The position numbers and the translations under genes were made by a program. This document shows, piece after piece, positions 23,160 to 32,111 of a stretch of 33,535 nt of DNA. The stretch lies in assembly GCA_051879215.1 (NCBI GenBank), contig JBJELP010000206.1, positions 1 through 33,535 on the forward strand, written 5' to 3'. Position 1 is the first letter of the stretch; every line of letters starts with the position of its first letter. Source of the stretch: TWA4 sp051879215 (GTDB taxonomy: Bacteria > Bacillota > Clostridia > Lachnospirales > Lachnospiraceae). The notes under the pieces were generated by a model. That model ran no database searches, was not told where the DNA came from, and was given only the letters and a program-made list of their open reading frames with translations.

Positions 23160-25589
23160 TTATTGCATTTCACCGGTCCAGTACTGATTATTATAAATAT
23201 CCGTGAAACGGTATAATGCGGAACAGTTTTCCCTGCCGATGTCAATATTGCTGATTTCCATGGAATCAGTAACTGTCATCTGTTCACCCAGATAATAACT
23301 GTCCTGATATTCGCCTTCATAGGTATAATAATCACAGAGAAAATCCAGTTTATCACCGGGCTGCAGCTGCTGCATATTCTTTGCAATGGTTTCTGTTTCC
23401 CCGTTTCTGTAATCGGAAGAAGCACCCGCAATATATCCATGGGGATTTTCATTGTCAAATACAAGAATCAGGTTCACACGGTTTCCATTCAGCATGGCCG
23501 GTACATGACCGGTAATGGTGTAATTTTCTCCGTCGTCCACCGTATTTTCATAATAATATGCCACCGGCTGTCCATTGATTGCCAACCATGTTCCATCATA
23601 GGTGCCGATCAGATTTCCATCATCATTAAAGTCAAATACATTGTCCAGTCCCAGGTCAATATACCCTTCGCCGTCATCAAAATATACATTCAGTTCCAGA
23701 TTCTGCACCAGTTCCCACTGATCTTCCGGCAGGACAATCACCGGTGTTCCTTCGCTGTCCGATGTCCACACCAGTGCATCCCCATGAAACTGATTCTCCA
23801 GAATATATTCTGTGATTTCTTTATCATTCAGAGATTTTCCGCTGAAAAAGTCCACGTTGGAGCTATTCAGGCCGGAAATATTGCTGACCTGACCCAGTGC
23901 CATATTGCCAAGCAGCTGCATCAGAAGATCGCTGCTGTTCACACCGGATATACTTCCTGTGTTCCCGCTCAATCCTGACATCCCGCTTAAAGAAGGAAAT
24001 ACACTGGCTGTTCCGCCTGCAGCCGCCTGTCCGCTGATTTCCATGCTGGCAAAGTTCTGAATGCAGCGGGCATATTCTTCATCCATACCAATCTGTTTGT
24101 AGGTATTGACAGCCTTATCCACGTTGGAAGCCTTTTTATAGGGAAAATAAATGGAAAGACCGTATGCATTGGTCATGTTGGATGCGGTGCGGTTGTATTT
24201 GACGGCACTTAATAATGCATCTGCCAGCCTGTCCCCGGCATCGGTTCCCATCTTTTCGGCCAGATGAACCAGATCCACCTGATCAATGGCTGAGGACTGG
24301 GCGAATTCCCTTGCCTGTACCCGGGCATCGGATACTGTCTTATATTCCTTATTTTCAAGAAGTTTTGTGGTATCTTTGGAGAATTCTGCCAGAGCAGAGG
24401 GAATGGTATATGCGGTTTCTGCCAGATCCACCACCGAAAGTGTGGTTTTCTGTCCCCGGCATTTCTGCGCGCAGACATCCACAAAATCATCGGCTATTCG
24501 CTTTCCGATTTCCAGTGTGCTCAGGGAGGGATCGGCTGAAAGCTCTGTCAGCCAGTTGGTATAATACCATCCCACACCGGGCTCGGTTTCTTCCGAAGCA
24601 ATCATATAATCTGCATAATCATCCAGCATCAGCGCCGTTTCAACCGTTGCCATCAGACAGGCGTCAAATCCGATGAAGTCAAAGGTAACACCTGCATTTT
24701 TCAGTGCCTGATTGATACCGGAAAGAGTCATGGAACCGCTGCCCGGATTTTTCTCATCATAGCCGTATCCGGAAATGGATCCGCCGCCATGATCCCAGAA
24801 AATCAGTTCTCTCCTGTTGGCAGGATAATTCTGATTGCACCACCGGATAAAACCGGTCAGGGTATCCGGTTTTGTCATGGATGCAGTTCCCGCATTATCC
24901 ATCAGACAGACAAGACCGTTCTTCTTCACCTGATAAATCTGATTCTTTTTGCTGCTGACAATATTATTTTTCCAGCCGGTACATCCGCCGGTATAAACAA
25001 TAATATTTACCTTGTCACTGAGAGAAGCATTGGCCATTTCCTGCAGGTCGCTGGTGGCCATACCGGATCTGGATTCCAGATCGGTACCGCACATGTATAC
25101 CATGATTGTAACCTGGTCATTTCCATCCCCTTTGATTTCCGTGCGTTTCTCACGGGTTCCGGATACAACATTCCGGTTCAGTTTGCCGGTGTTGCTGCCT
25201 CTGTCCCATCCGCCGGTGACTGTGCCGGAACTGCCTGCGGTGCCGGCACCTCCTCCCAGCAATGACTGCAGCAGAGCACCGCTCGTACCTGCAGGCAAAC
25301 CGGAACCGGTGCTTCCTGTATTTGTACCTGAACTGCCGATACCTCCGCTGCCAAGAAATGCTCCCAGTCCTCCGCCTCCGCCAAATAACAAAAGGAGCAG
25401 TAAAATAATCAGGGAGATGGGGCTTCTTCCGCCGCCGGAACGTTTTCCACCTGTTCCTCCCCCACTGCCGCTGCCCGGACGCCCGCCGCTTCCAACAGGT
25501 CCTGTATGCAGTCCGTCACCACGTCTGCCAACGGAACCGCTGCCGCCGGTGACATGTTTCTCTCTTCCTCTGGGTCTGTTTCTATCCAT
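23160..25589 (-). CDS. Clostripain-family (C11) cysteine protease, membrane-anchored
   Basis: 809 residues. A Gly/Ser-rich, basic N-terminus (1-57) is followed by one hydrophobic helix (about 58-80) and another Gly/Ser-rich linker, giving a type II anchored protein with the catalytic part outside. The peptidase C11 domain (about 160-510) has His267 in FWDHGGG and Cys311 in GFDACLMATVE, the expected dyad. These enzymes cleave after Arg or Lys and often self-process. The C-terminal third (about 540-809) is an uncharacterised region with acidic segments (DDGEGYIDLGLDNVFDFNDDG). AAGGAG lies 5 bases before the ATG. It follows the OLD-type ATPase by 68 bases. Confidence 0.9.
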   Translation of the reverse strand: MDRNRPRGREKHVTGGSGSVGRRGDGLHTGPVGSGGRPGSGSGGGTGGKRSGGGRSPISLIILLLLLLFGGGGGLGAFLGSGGIGSSGTNTGSTGSGLPAGTSGALLQSLLGGGAGTAGSSGTVTGGWDRGSNTGKLNRNVVSGTREKRTEIKGDGNDQVTIMVYMCGTDLESRSGMATSDLQEMANASLSDKVNIIVYTGGCTGWKNNIVSSKKNQIYQVKKNGLVCLMDNAGTASMTKPDTLTGFIRWCNQNYPANRRELIFWDHGGGSISGYGYDEKNPGSGSMTLSGINQALKNAGVTFDFIGFDACLMATVETALMLDDYADYMIASEETEPGVGWYYTNWLTELSADPSLSTLEIGKRIADDFVDVCAQKCRGQKTTLSVVDLAETAYTIPSALAEFSKDTTKLLENKEYKTVSDARVQAREFAQSSAIDQVDLVHLAEKMGTDAGDRLADALLSAVKYNRTASNMTNAYGLSIYFPYKKASNVDKAVNTYKQIGMDEEYARCIQNFASMEISGQAAAGGTASVFPSLSGMSGLSGNTGSISGVNSSDLLMQLLGNMALGQVSNISGLNSSNVDFFSGKSLNDKEITEYILENQFHGDALVWTSDSEGTPVIVLPEDQWELVQNLELNVYFDDGEGYIDLGLDNVFDFNDDGNLIGTYDGTWLAINGQPVAYYYENTVDDGENYTITGHVPAMLNGNRVNLILVFDNENPHGYIAGASSDYRNGETETIAKNMQQLQPGDKLDFLCDYYTYEGEYQDSYYLGEQMTVTDSMEISNIDIGRENCSALYRFTDIYNNQYWTGEMQ

Positions 25590-25657
25590 AGTGTCTCCTT
25601 CTTCATTGTAAAGTGAACATTATCATACCATATTTCAATTCGATTTGGAAAGCTGTT

Positions 25658-27553
25658 TTACCGGAAACCATTCGATTCATCTGTTTTTTTACGTCCTTCA
25701 AAGAAGATAAAACGGTCAATGGCATCCAGAATATCCTTAAAATCGTTCCGATCTGCCAGATCAATATAGTTTCGAAGCAGTTCCTCTTCCTTTTTCTTAA
25801 ATCTTCCGTAAAACAGATCATACAGATTGTGTCCGCGGAGATAAATCCGGATTTCTTCCATATGATTTTTTACATCCTCTTCCGTTTCAAAATCTCTGCC
25901 GATTACACTCCTGAGTTTTTCCCCGCTGGTCAGACGGTGCAGATATTCCTTCCATTTTATCAGGAAAATCCGGTAAAAATCTTCCGGTGCGGGAATCACA
26001 CCCAGCTTTGCCATGATTTCCGGATTAAAAAAGTAATTTTCAAAGGAATAGTACCGAAGAATCAGTACATTTTTTTCTGTAACCCGCGGCAATTTGTCAA
26101 TGTCGGCCCGGTCCCGTTCCTCATAGTAGCGGCACAGCTGACGTTTCAGTTCGTTTGGATCCTTTCCGTCTCCATCCCGGATCATCAGAAAGTTATCCTT
26201 CAGATAAATCTGGTTCATATATTTCAGATTGGCATAGGTTTTGATATTGGTGCAGCTGTTAGTAGTGATAATCGCAGCCCGGGAAAGTCTGCCGTTTTTA
26301 TCATATATTTCGGAATAATATTTTTCCAGAAGCAAAGGAAGCCTGGTTTTATCCTGTCTTCCTTCCACAATAAATACGAAATCCACATTCATCAGGTCTC
26401 CGGCACTGTAACCCAGATCATCCAGAATCACACTGATATTGGTATGAGCCCTGACATTGGAATATCCGTTCTGATCCAGTACAATCTGACGGATCTGCCT
26501 GCTGTTGAAATCCGGCAGCAGATTTGCCGAATGGGTGGAAAACACCACCTGATTGTTTCTTGCCAGACGATACAGAATATCCCCGGAAATCTTCTGCAGT
26601 CTGGGATGAAGGAACAGTTCCGGCTCTTCCACCAGAATCACTCCGGGTTTCTGAAGTTTTTCAGAAGCACAGGTTTCCAGCAGTGACAGCATGTAGATAC
26701 TGCGCATCCCCTTCCCCAGATGTTCAATGGGACTGCAGGATTTCTGATTTTCCCGATATATTTCTGCAGTAACCGACAGCATCTGTTTGATATCCCGGTT
26801 CATGGAATAGACTATCCGATCCTGCCCTCCGTTTTTCCGGTAGTTTGCATTCAGCCGCTCGGAAAAGTCATCCAGATTCAGCTGATACAGTTTATAATCC
26901 AGAAGCTTTGCGGCTTCAAAGGCATTCAGTTCCTCCGGTTTTTTCTGATTGATCAGCCCGATGCAGGAAAAGCAATGGTCACAGGGTTTTGCCGTGCTGA
27001 ACATGCAGCAGCCGGACCGCATCATCTGCAGAAGGCGGTCTTCCTGAAGCAGCAGAAGATTGCTCTGAAACTGCTCCAGATCCCGGTTGCTGTCGATATA
27101 ATACAAAGTCGGCAGAATGGACTCGATATTGGCATTCTGCTTTCGAAAACCATCATCATATCGGATTTTGCCATCCCGGTTGGCAACAAAGGTAAAGCGC
27201 AGATCTCCGGTATATTTTTCTCCCTCCTGATTGACAAAGGACGGAAATACCGACCGGAATTTCCGGTACCAGCTGTCAAAATTTCGATAGGAACTCACCA
27301 GACCGGCCTCATGAAAACTTTGCAGATCGTTTTCAAAAATCCGGATGGTTACTGCAATCTCTATATTGGGATAGTCCGGCTGAAAATCATCCTGACAGAT
27401 CCGGTATTCCCCACAGATTGCGCGGATGGCATCCAGTACCCCTGTTTTTCCTGTATTATTCTTTCCCACCAGGATCAATGCATTTTCGATATCTGTAATA
27501 TGCATATCCGCAATGGATTTGAAGTTTTTTATGAATAAGTCTGTTATCCGCAT
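25658..27553 (-). CDS. OLD-family ATPase with Toprim nuclease domain
   Basis: 631 residues from the ATG with GGGAGG 7 bases upstream; the frame continues to 27670 without a better start. The N-terminal ABC-type ATPase has Walker A GKNNTGKT (30-37), a Walker B ILVEEPELFLHP (306-317) with Glu where Asp is usual, and STHS (339-342). A Toprim domain follows with Glu397 in IVEGRQDK and RDGDG (459-463). OLD proteins are ATP-regulated nucleases, some in phage defence. An insert before the signature region has Cys182, Cys183, Cys191, Cys194 and Cys197, a likely zinc site. No UvrD-type helicase (gajB-like) is next to it, so function is open. Confidence 0.82.
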   Translation of the reverse strand: MRITDLFIKNFKSIADMHITDIENALILVGKNNTGKTGVLDAIRAICGEYRICQDDFQPDYPNIEIAVTIRIFENDLQSFHEAGLVSSYRNFDSWYRKFRSVFPSFVNQEGEKYTGDLRFTFVANRDGKIRYDDGFRKQNANIESILPTLYYIDSNRDLEQFQSNLLLLQEDRLLQMMRSGCCMFSTAKPCDHCFSCIGLINQKKPEELNAFEAAKLLDYKLYQLNLDDFSERLNANYRKNGGQDRIVYSMNRDIKQMLSVTAEIYRENQKSCSPIEHLGKGMRSIYMLSLLETCASEKLQKPGVILVEEPELFLHPRLQKISGDILYRLARNNQVVFSTHSANLLPDFNSRQIRQIVLDQNGYSNVRAHTNISVILDDLGYSAGDLMNVDFVFIVEGRQDKTRLPLLLEKYYSEIYDKNGRLSRAAIITTNSCTNIKTYANLKYMNQIYLKDNFLMIRDGDGKDPNELKRQLCRYYEERDRADIDKLPRVTEKNVLILRYYSFENYFFNPEIMAKLGVIPAPEDFYRIFLIKWKEYLHRLTSGEKLRSVIGRDFETEEDVKNHMEEIRIYLRGHNLYDLFYGRFKKKEEELLRNYIDLADRNDFKDILDAIDRFIFFEGRKKTDESNGFR

Positions 27554-27731
27554 ATGAAAACCTCCCGGTTTAAACCAAAAGAATATCCCGAACCGCAAAC
27601 GGAACCGGTTCAGATAGAACCACCAAAGCAGAAGGATGAAATAACTTGTATTTTCATACAATTGTACCATTAATTGTCATGCTGTAACATACTGATTTTC
27701 GAATTTTTCTCTTTTATACCCATTTTATTTG

Positions 27732-27740
27732 TGTTATACT
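27732..27740 (+). promoter_or_regulatory. Extended -10 of the TauE/SafE gene
   Basis: TGT-TATACT (27732-27740). The -35 position 17 bases upstream holds only TTTTAT. The leader would be about 30 bases. Confidence 0.5.
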
Positions 27741-27776
27741 GATGCAGTAAATGAATACCAATGAGGAGGCATCTTT

Positions 27777-28568
27777 TTGATTTACAGTATCTGTTTTCTT
27801 GTCGCCTTTTTCTCCTGCAGCATCGGTACGATCTGCGGCATGGGCGGTGGTATTATTATCAAACCGGTTCTGGACGCGACAGGAGTTATGAGTGTGGCAA
27901 CCATCACGTTTCTGTTCGGATGTACCGTAATCTGCATGACCTGCTGGACGGTGGGAAAAACACTGATGAAACGAGAATCCGTTATCGATCTGAAAAACAC
28001 CACAATTCTGGCAATCAGTGCAGCAATCGGCGGTGTAATCGGTAAGGAACTTTTCACCAAAGTTGCATCATTATTCCCTGATCCCAATACAGCAGGCGGT
28101 GTACAGGCATTCCTGCTCTTTGCAGCAACTCTTGCAACTTTTTTCTATACGGTTAACAAAGACCGTATTACTCCCCGCAAAACGGAAAATGCAGTCATCA
28201 TTATCCTGCTTGGTCTGATACTGGGTATCCTTGGGTCATTTCTCGGAATCGGAGGCGGTCCCTTTAATGTCGCTGCGCTCTATTATTTCTTTGATATGCC
28301 CGCCAAAAAAGCAGCTCAGAACAGCTTATATGTCATTCTCTTCAGCCAGCTTACCAGTACCTTAAGAACGGTTTTCACCAATGGAATTCCGGATTTTTCT
28401 TTGTGGATCCTGCTGGGTATGATTGTTCTGGGTATTGCCGGCAGTGAAATCGGCCGAAGAATCAATTATAAGATTCACGATCGGACAGCAACCAGATTTC
28501 TGGAAGGTGCCATGATTCTGATCATGTGCATCAATCTCTATAATATTGCGAAGTTCTTCTTCCTGTAG
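27777..28568 (+). CDS. TauE/SafE family anion exporter
   Basis: 263 residues from a TTG start with GAGGAGG 7 bases upstream; no ATG is nearby. About seven or eight membrane helices, with the two family glycine motifs GTICGMGGGIIIKPVL (near 18-33) and GSFLGIGGGPFNVAAL (near 154-169), the internal duplication typical of the family. Members export sulfite, sulfoacetate or other organic anions. Its neighbour downstream, in the same direction, is a sulfite-reductase-like protein, which makes a sulfur oxyanion plausible, but the substrate cannot be read from the sequence. Confidence 0.85.
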   Translation: MIYSICFLVAFFSCSIGTICGMGGGIIIKPVLDATGVMSVATITFLFGCTVICMTCWTVGKTLMKRESVIDLKNTTILAISAAIGGVIGKELFTKVASLFPDPNTAGGVQAFLLFAATLATFFYTVNKDRITPRKTENAVIIILLGLILGILGSFLGIGGGPFNVAALYYFFDMPAKKAAQNSLYVILFSQLTSTLRTVFTNGIPDFSLWILLGMIVLGIAGSEIGRRINYKIHDRTATRFLEGAMILIMCINLYNIAKFFFL

Positions 28569-28648
28569 ACTTCCATTTTAAATGAATGCAATTATTCCAT
28601 TGGTTGCATGTACTGCAGATTTCCGATTTACGTGATGTTATTTTTATC

Positions 28649-28698
28649 AAATCGACGCTTGTGGAGATTTGGCACCGGATTCGGTTTGCAAAGCAAAC
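28649..28698. repeat. Repeat shared with 19773-19793, followed by a small hairpin
   Basis: AAATCGACGCTTGTGGAGATT (28649-28669) matches 19773-19793 at 18 of 21 positions on the same strand. GTTTGC-aaa-GCAAAC (28684-28698) is a perfect 6-base hairpin. Both lie in the 191-base leader of the next gene. Confidence 0.35.
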
Positions 28699-28759
28699 AT
28701 TTTCCTAATAAAAATGGCGTTCTATGAACAGACACCATGATACAAATGGAGGTATCAAC

Positions 28760-30112
28760 ATGTTAAAAGAAAAAATGGTCTATTACTATCAGACATTGAA
28801 CAAAAACTGTGCAGAAGCTGCTGTTCTGGCAGCCAATGACGTATATCAGCTGAATCTGGACGAAACAGCCATCAAGCTGTTCTTAGGTTTCGGCGGCGGC
28901 AACGGATGCGGCGGTACCTGCGGTGTACTGTCCGGTGCTCTTGCAGTTCTCAGCCACCTTTACGGCGATAAGCCTCAGACTGAATTCAGACCCTTATGTG
29001 CTGAGTTTGTAAAAGAATTCGAAGCAAAAATGGGCAGCACCGAATGTTCCGTACTGGCTGCCAGATATAAAACTCCCGAAACACGCTGCACCGGAGCCGT
29101 GGCTCTGGCCGGTGAAGTACTGGATGCTTTTATCGCAAAACAGAACGGTGAAGTGCCTGCATCCGGTGAGGGATGTACCCTTGCTCCCGAAGATATCAAA
29201 CGTGTGAAAGGAATGGGCTTCCTGCAGCACAAGGGAACCAATAAATTCAATGGTCGTATCATCACCAGAAACGGCCGTATTACAGCCGACGAAACACGGG
29301 CAATTGCTGATGCAGCTGCAAAATACGGTGACGGTCACATCATGCTGACCACCCGTCTGACCATCGAAGTATCCGGAATCGACTACAACGATATTGATGC
29401 ATTCCGGGCTGATGTTGCGAAGGCAGGACTTGAAACCGGCGGTACCGGCAGCAAAGTTCGTCCTGTTGTATCCTGTAAGGGCACCACATGTCAGTATGGT
29501 CTCTATGATACATATGCACTGACTGACGAGATTCATAACCGTTTCTACAAGAACTACCACAATGTATCTCTGCCCCACAAATTTAAAATTGCAGCCGGCG
29601 GATGTCCCAACAACTGTGTAAAACCCAACCTGAACGATCTGGGTATCGTTGGAGCAAGAAGACCCGTTTACAATGCAGACCTGTGCCGCGGCTGCAAAAA
29701 ATGTAAAATCGAAACCACATGTCCCATCAAGATTACAAAGGTTGTGGACGGCAAACTTGTACTGGACGAAACCAAATGCAACAACTGCGGACGCTGTGTA
29801 ACCAAATGTCCTTTCCACTGCATCGACGAATCCGTATACGGATGGAAGATCTATGTGGGCGGCCGCTGGGGCAAGAGTGTTGCCCACGGCAGAATGTTAT
29901 CCAAGTTCTTCACTGACAAGGAAGATCTGATGAACACCATTGAAAAAACCATCCTCTTCTTCCGTTCAGAAGGTATCCCCGGAGAACGTCTCTCCGATAC
30001 CATTGAACGAATCGGCTTTGAAAAAGCAGAAGAAATGATTCTCGGCAATGAATTACTGGAACGCAAAGCAGAAATTCTTGGATTAACAGTTGTCGGCGGT
30101 GCAACCTGCTAA
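28760..30112 (+). CDS. C_GCAxxG_C_C / siroheme sulfite-reductase-like / ferredoxin fusion
   Basis: 450 residues from the ATG with GGAGG 7 bases upstream; an earlier in-frame ATG (28724) lacks a site. Residues 1-125 resemble the C_GCAxxG_C_C family (NCAEA at 16-20, FGGGNGCGGTCG at 44-55, more Cys at 80, 96 and 110). Residues about 145-300 resemble a nitrite/sulfite reductase half with the siroheme-[4Fe-4S] cysteines Cys239, Cys244, Cys282 and Cys286. Two [4Fe-4S] ferredoxin motifs follow: Cys309/312/315/321 and Cys340/343/346/350. So it is a cytosolic multi-cluster reductase; sulfite is the natural guess. It has only one SiR half repeat. A TauE/SafE exporter gene precedes it. Confidence 0.85.
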   Translation: MLKEKMVYYYQTLNKNCAEAAVLAANDVYQLNLDETAIKLFLGFGGGNGCGGTCGVLSGALAVLSHLYGDKPQTEFRPLCAEFVKEFEAKMGSTECSVLAARYKTPETRCTGAVALAGEVLDAFIAKQNGEVPASGEGCTLAPEDIKRVKGMGFLQHKGTNKFNGRIITRNGRITADETRAIADAAAKYGDGHIMLTTRLTIEVSGIDYNDIDAFRADVAKAGLETGGTGSKVRPVVSCKGTTCQYGLYDTYALTDEIHNRFYKNYHNVSLPHKFKIAAGGCPNNCVKPNLNDLGIVGARRPVYNADLCRGCKKCKIETTCPIKITKVVDGKLVLDETKCNNCGRCVTKCPFHCIDESVYGWKIYVGGRWGKSVAHGRMLSKFFTDKEDLMNTIEKTILFFRSEGIPGERLSDTIERIGFEKAEEMILGNELLERKAEILGLTVVGGATC

Positions 30113-30149
30113 CAGAAACGAAACTACACCAGCATACGTTATTTTTCAC

Positions 30150-30190
30150 AGGCTGCCGCATCTGCGGCAGCCTGTTTTGTTTTGTTTTGT
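30150..30190 (+). terminator. Terminator of the sulfite-reductase-like gene
   Basis: AGGCTGCCGC (30150-30159), loop ATCT, GCGGCAGCCT (30164-30173), then GTTTTGTTTTGTTTTG. Perfect 10-base-pair GC-rich stem and T-rich tail, 38 bases after the stop codon. Confidence 0.92.
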
Positions 30191-30230
30191 AGGCAGGGAA
30201 TTTTACTGTACAGTGTCGGAGTGCAATAAA

Positions 30231-30439
30231 CGACCGGGGACTTTGGATATTGTATGGTTTCTTTTCTGGATTTTAGCCAATCGATATCATTCTTTCTGCT
30301 ATCCAGATGACTTTTTGGTTCAAAACTCTTTATAATTGTTGTTTTTAGCCATTTTTCTAAGAATTTTTACTTCAAACCACCGTAATTCGATAAGCGACCG
30401 GAGACTTTTGGATATTGTATGGTTTCTTTTCTGGATTTT
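30231..30439. repeat. Pair of 45-base direct repeats
   Basis: 30231-30274 and 30395-30439 both begin CGACCGG(G/A)GACTTT and both end TTTCTTTTCTGGATTTT. They differ by one substitution and one inserted T. They are 164 bases apart in the 430-base stretch without genes after the terminator at 30150. No ORF of note spans them. Confidence 0.75.
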
Positions 30440-30440
30440 G

Positions 30441-30514
30441 TCCAAACAGCTGGAATTCTTCTAATAACCTGACTGAAGTTTGGATAAATTCCAATGACCT
30501 GACTGGAGTTTGGA
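30441..30514. repeat. Tandem 18-base repeat with inverted partner
   Basis: ACCTGACTG(A/G)AGTTTGGA occurs at 30467-30484 and 30497-30514, a 30-base period. TCCAAAC at 30441-30447 is complementary to the GTTTGGA in each copy, so two alternative hairpins can form just upstream of the metallophosphoesterase start. Confidence 0.6.
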
Positions 30515-30541
30515 AAAGACTATTTTATTGGAGTGATTAAA

Positions 30542-31141
30542 ATGATTTACTATATTTCAGATCTGCATTTTGACAGTGAGCGAGTACTGAATGAAGCAGA
30601 ACGACCTTTTAAAACCGTGGAAGAAATGAATGATGCCCTGATTCGAAACTGGAATTCAGTTGTTTCGGATGATGACACTGTTTATGTGATCGGCGATGTC
30701 GGCCAGCATGACCATCCCATCCCCACACAGCTGGGACTGCTGAAAGGGCACAAACACCTGATCCGTGGAAATCACGATACGGGTCTGGATAATCAGGAAA
30801 TGCTTTTTCAATATTTTGAAACGGTGTCAGATTTTTATGAACTGGATGACGGGGATACCCATATTCTCCTCAGCCACTATCCAATGGTCTATCGCCAGCG
30901 GGGCTATATGATCCATGGGCATATACACCGCACAAAACCTGATTTATTTAACCTTCTGAAAGGATTAGACCGTGTATTAAATGCTTCCGCAGATATCAAT
31001 GATTTTACCCCCTGCACATTGCAGGCACTTGTTGAAAATAACTGCCGATTCTATCAGAGGCCGCTGCCGGATCCATCTTACAGCAGCAATAAAAAAAAGA
31101 AGTGGAAGGCAGTCTTCAAACCCCTTCCACAGAAAAAATAG
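30542..31141 (+). CDS. Calcineurin-like metallophosphoesterase
   Basis: 199 residues from the ATG with GGAG 8 bases upstream. All metal-binding motifs are visible: DLH (7-9), GDV (51-53), GNHD (76-79), His112 in LLSHYP, and HGHIH (125-129). These bind two metal ions and hydrolyse phosphoesters; the small size and GNHD/HGHIH spacing are those of YfcE-like or phage-type single-domain enzymes. The substrate is unknown. The C-terminus (about 175-199) is basic, ending KKKKWKAVFKPLPQKK. It stands alone, convergent with sdaAA. Confidence 0.88.
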   Translation: MIYYISDLHFDSERVLNEAERPFKTVEEMNDALIRNWNSVVSDDDTVYVIGDVGQHDHPIPTQLGLLKGHKHLIRGNHDTGLDNQEMLFQYFETVSDFYELDDGDTHILLSHYPMVYRQRGYMIHGHIHRTKPDLFNLLKGLDRVLNASADINDFTPCTLQALVENNCRFYQRPLPDPSYSSNKKKKWKAVFKPLPQKK

Positions 31142-31181
31142 TTTAAGAAATAAAAGTCCCGTCGTATTTTTCTTTCCGGTA

Positions 31182-31219
31182 TGACTCACACCCATTGGCG
31201 GTTTGGCTCACACCGATTG
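31182..31219. repeat. Duplicated 16-base sequence at the 3' end of sdaAA
   Basis: TGACTCACACCCATTG (31182-31197) and TGGCTCACACCGATTG (31204-31219) match at 14 of 16 positions, 22 bases apart. The second copy includes the sdaAA stop codon. It looks like a small tandem duplication. Confidence 0.5.
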
Positions 31220-32083
31220 ACAGCCGGAACACAATCCGCATCCGGCAGGGGTGGCTGCACATCCTCCGAGGGCGGTTTCACGAAGTTCTGCAGGCATCCT
31301 CTTACCTACTGTATACATGGCAGAAATCATTTCATCCAGCGGAATGAGCTGACGGATGCCGGAAAGTGCGATTTCGGCTGCAATTAAGGCATTGGCCACA
31401 CCTGATGCATTCCGGTTCTGACAGGGATATTCCACCAATCCGCCCACCGGGTCACAGACCAGTCCAAGCATGTTCATCAGAACGGTACCGGCTGCACTCA
31501 TGCACTGCTCCGGTGTTCCTCCCATCAGCTCCACAGCTGCGGATGCCGCCATGGCAGAGGCTACCCCCACTTCTGCCTGACAACCGCCCACCGCACCGGC
31601 AACGGTTGCATTGCGCATGGCAAGATATCCGATGGCACCTGCATTAAATAAAGCATCCACAAGACGATCATCGGATATCTGATATTCATCCTGCAGTGCC
31701 AGCAGAAGCCCCGGCACAATCCCTGCTGATCCTGCAGTGGGAGCTGCAACGATCAGACCCATGGAAGCATTGACTTCCAGAACGCCCATGGCATAGGCGA
31801 TTCCTTTTCCAAGGATATTTCCACAAATACTTTTGCCTTCTTCCCGATGGGTGTTCAGTTTTTTCGCCTCTCCGCCAAGCAATCCTCCCATGGACTGTCT
31901 GGGGTTTATCAAAGCAACAGCAGCAGATTGACGCATCACATCCAGAACATGTTTCATGCGATGATCGATTGCATCCATGGTCGTCTCTCCCAGACTGCAC
32001 TCCCGCTGTTTCATCACATCCGAAATCTGCATCTGATTCTCATGACACAACTTCAGAAGCTCTGCGGCATTTCGAAAATCCAT
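31208..32083 (-). CDS. sdaAA: L-serine dehydratase, iron-sulfur-dependent, alpha subunit
   Basis: 291 residues. With SdaAB it converts L-serine to pyruvate and ammonia using an oxygen-sensitive [4Fe-4S] cluster. The ligand cysteines are visible as Cys168, Cys210 and Cys221, whose spacing (42 and 11) equals that of the structurally known Legionella enzyme. PTAGSAG (115-121) and CDPVGGLVEYPC are signature segments. The C-terminus has a Cys-rich tail (GGCAATPAGCGLCSGC); its last cysteines may enter the active site. AAAGGAG lies upstream of the ATG. It is downstream of sdaAB, separated by a long inverted repeat. Confidence 0.95.
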   Translation of the reverse strand: MDFRNAAELLKLCHENQMQISDVMKQRECSLGETTMDAIDHRMKHVLDVMRQSAAVALINPRQSMGGLLGGEAKKLNTHREEGKSICGNILGKGIAYAMGVLEVNASMGLIVAAPTAGSAGIVPGLLLALQDEYQISDDRLVDALFNAGAIGYLAMRNATVAGAVGGCQAEVGVASAMAASAAVELMGGTPEQCMSAAGTVLMNMLGLVCDPVGGLVEYPCQNRNASGVANALIAAEIALSGIRQLIPLDEMISAMYTVGKRMPAELRETALGGCAATPAGCGLCSGCQSV

Positions 32084-32111
32084 TGTCTTTTTTCTCCTTT
32101 CACGGTACCAT

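Noticed and set aside
25613..26686. 357-codon open frame on the plus strand
   Set aside because: Antisense to the OLD-type ATPase; composition unlike a real protein and no motif recognised.
28994..29887. 297-codon open frame on the minus strand
   Set aside because: Antisense to the sulfite-reductase-like gene, whose cluster motifs are intact.
30231..30514. CRISPR-like array
   Set aside because: Only two copies of each unit, with unequal spacing and no cas genes, so the repeats are not an array.
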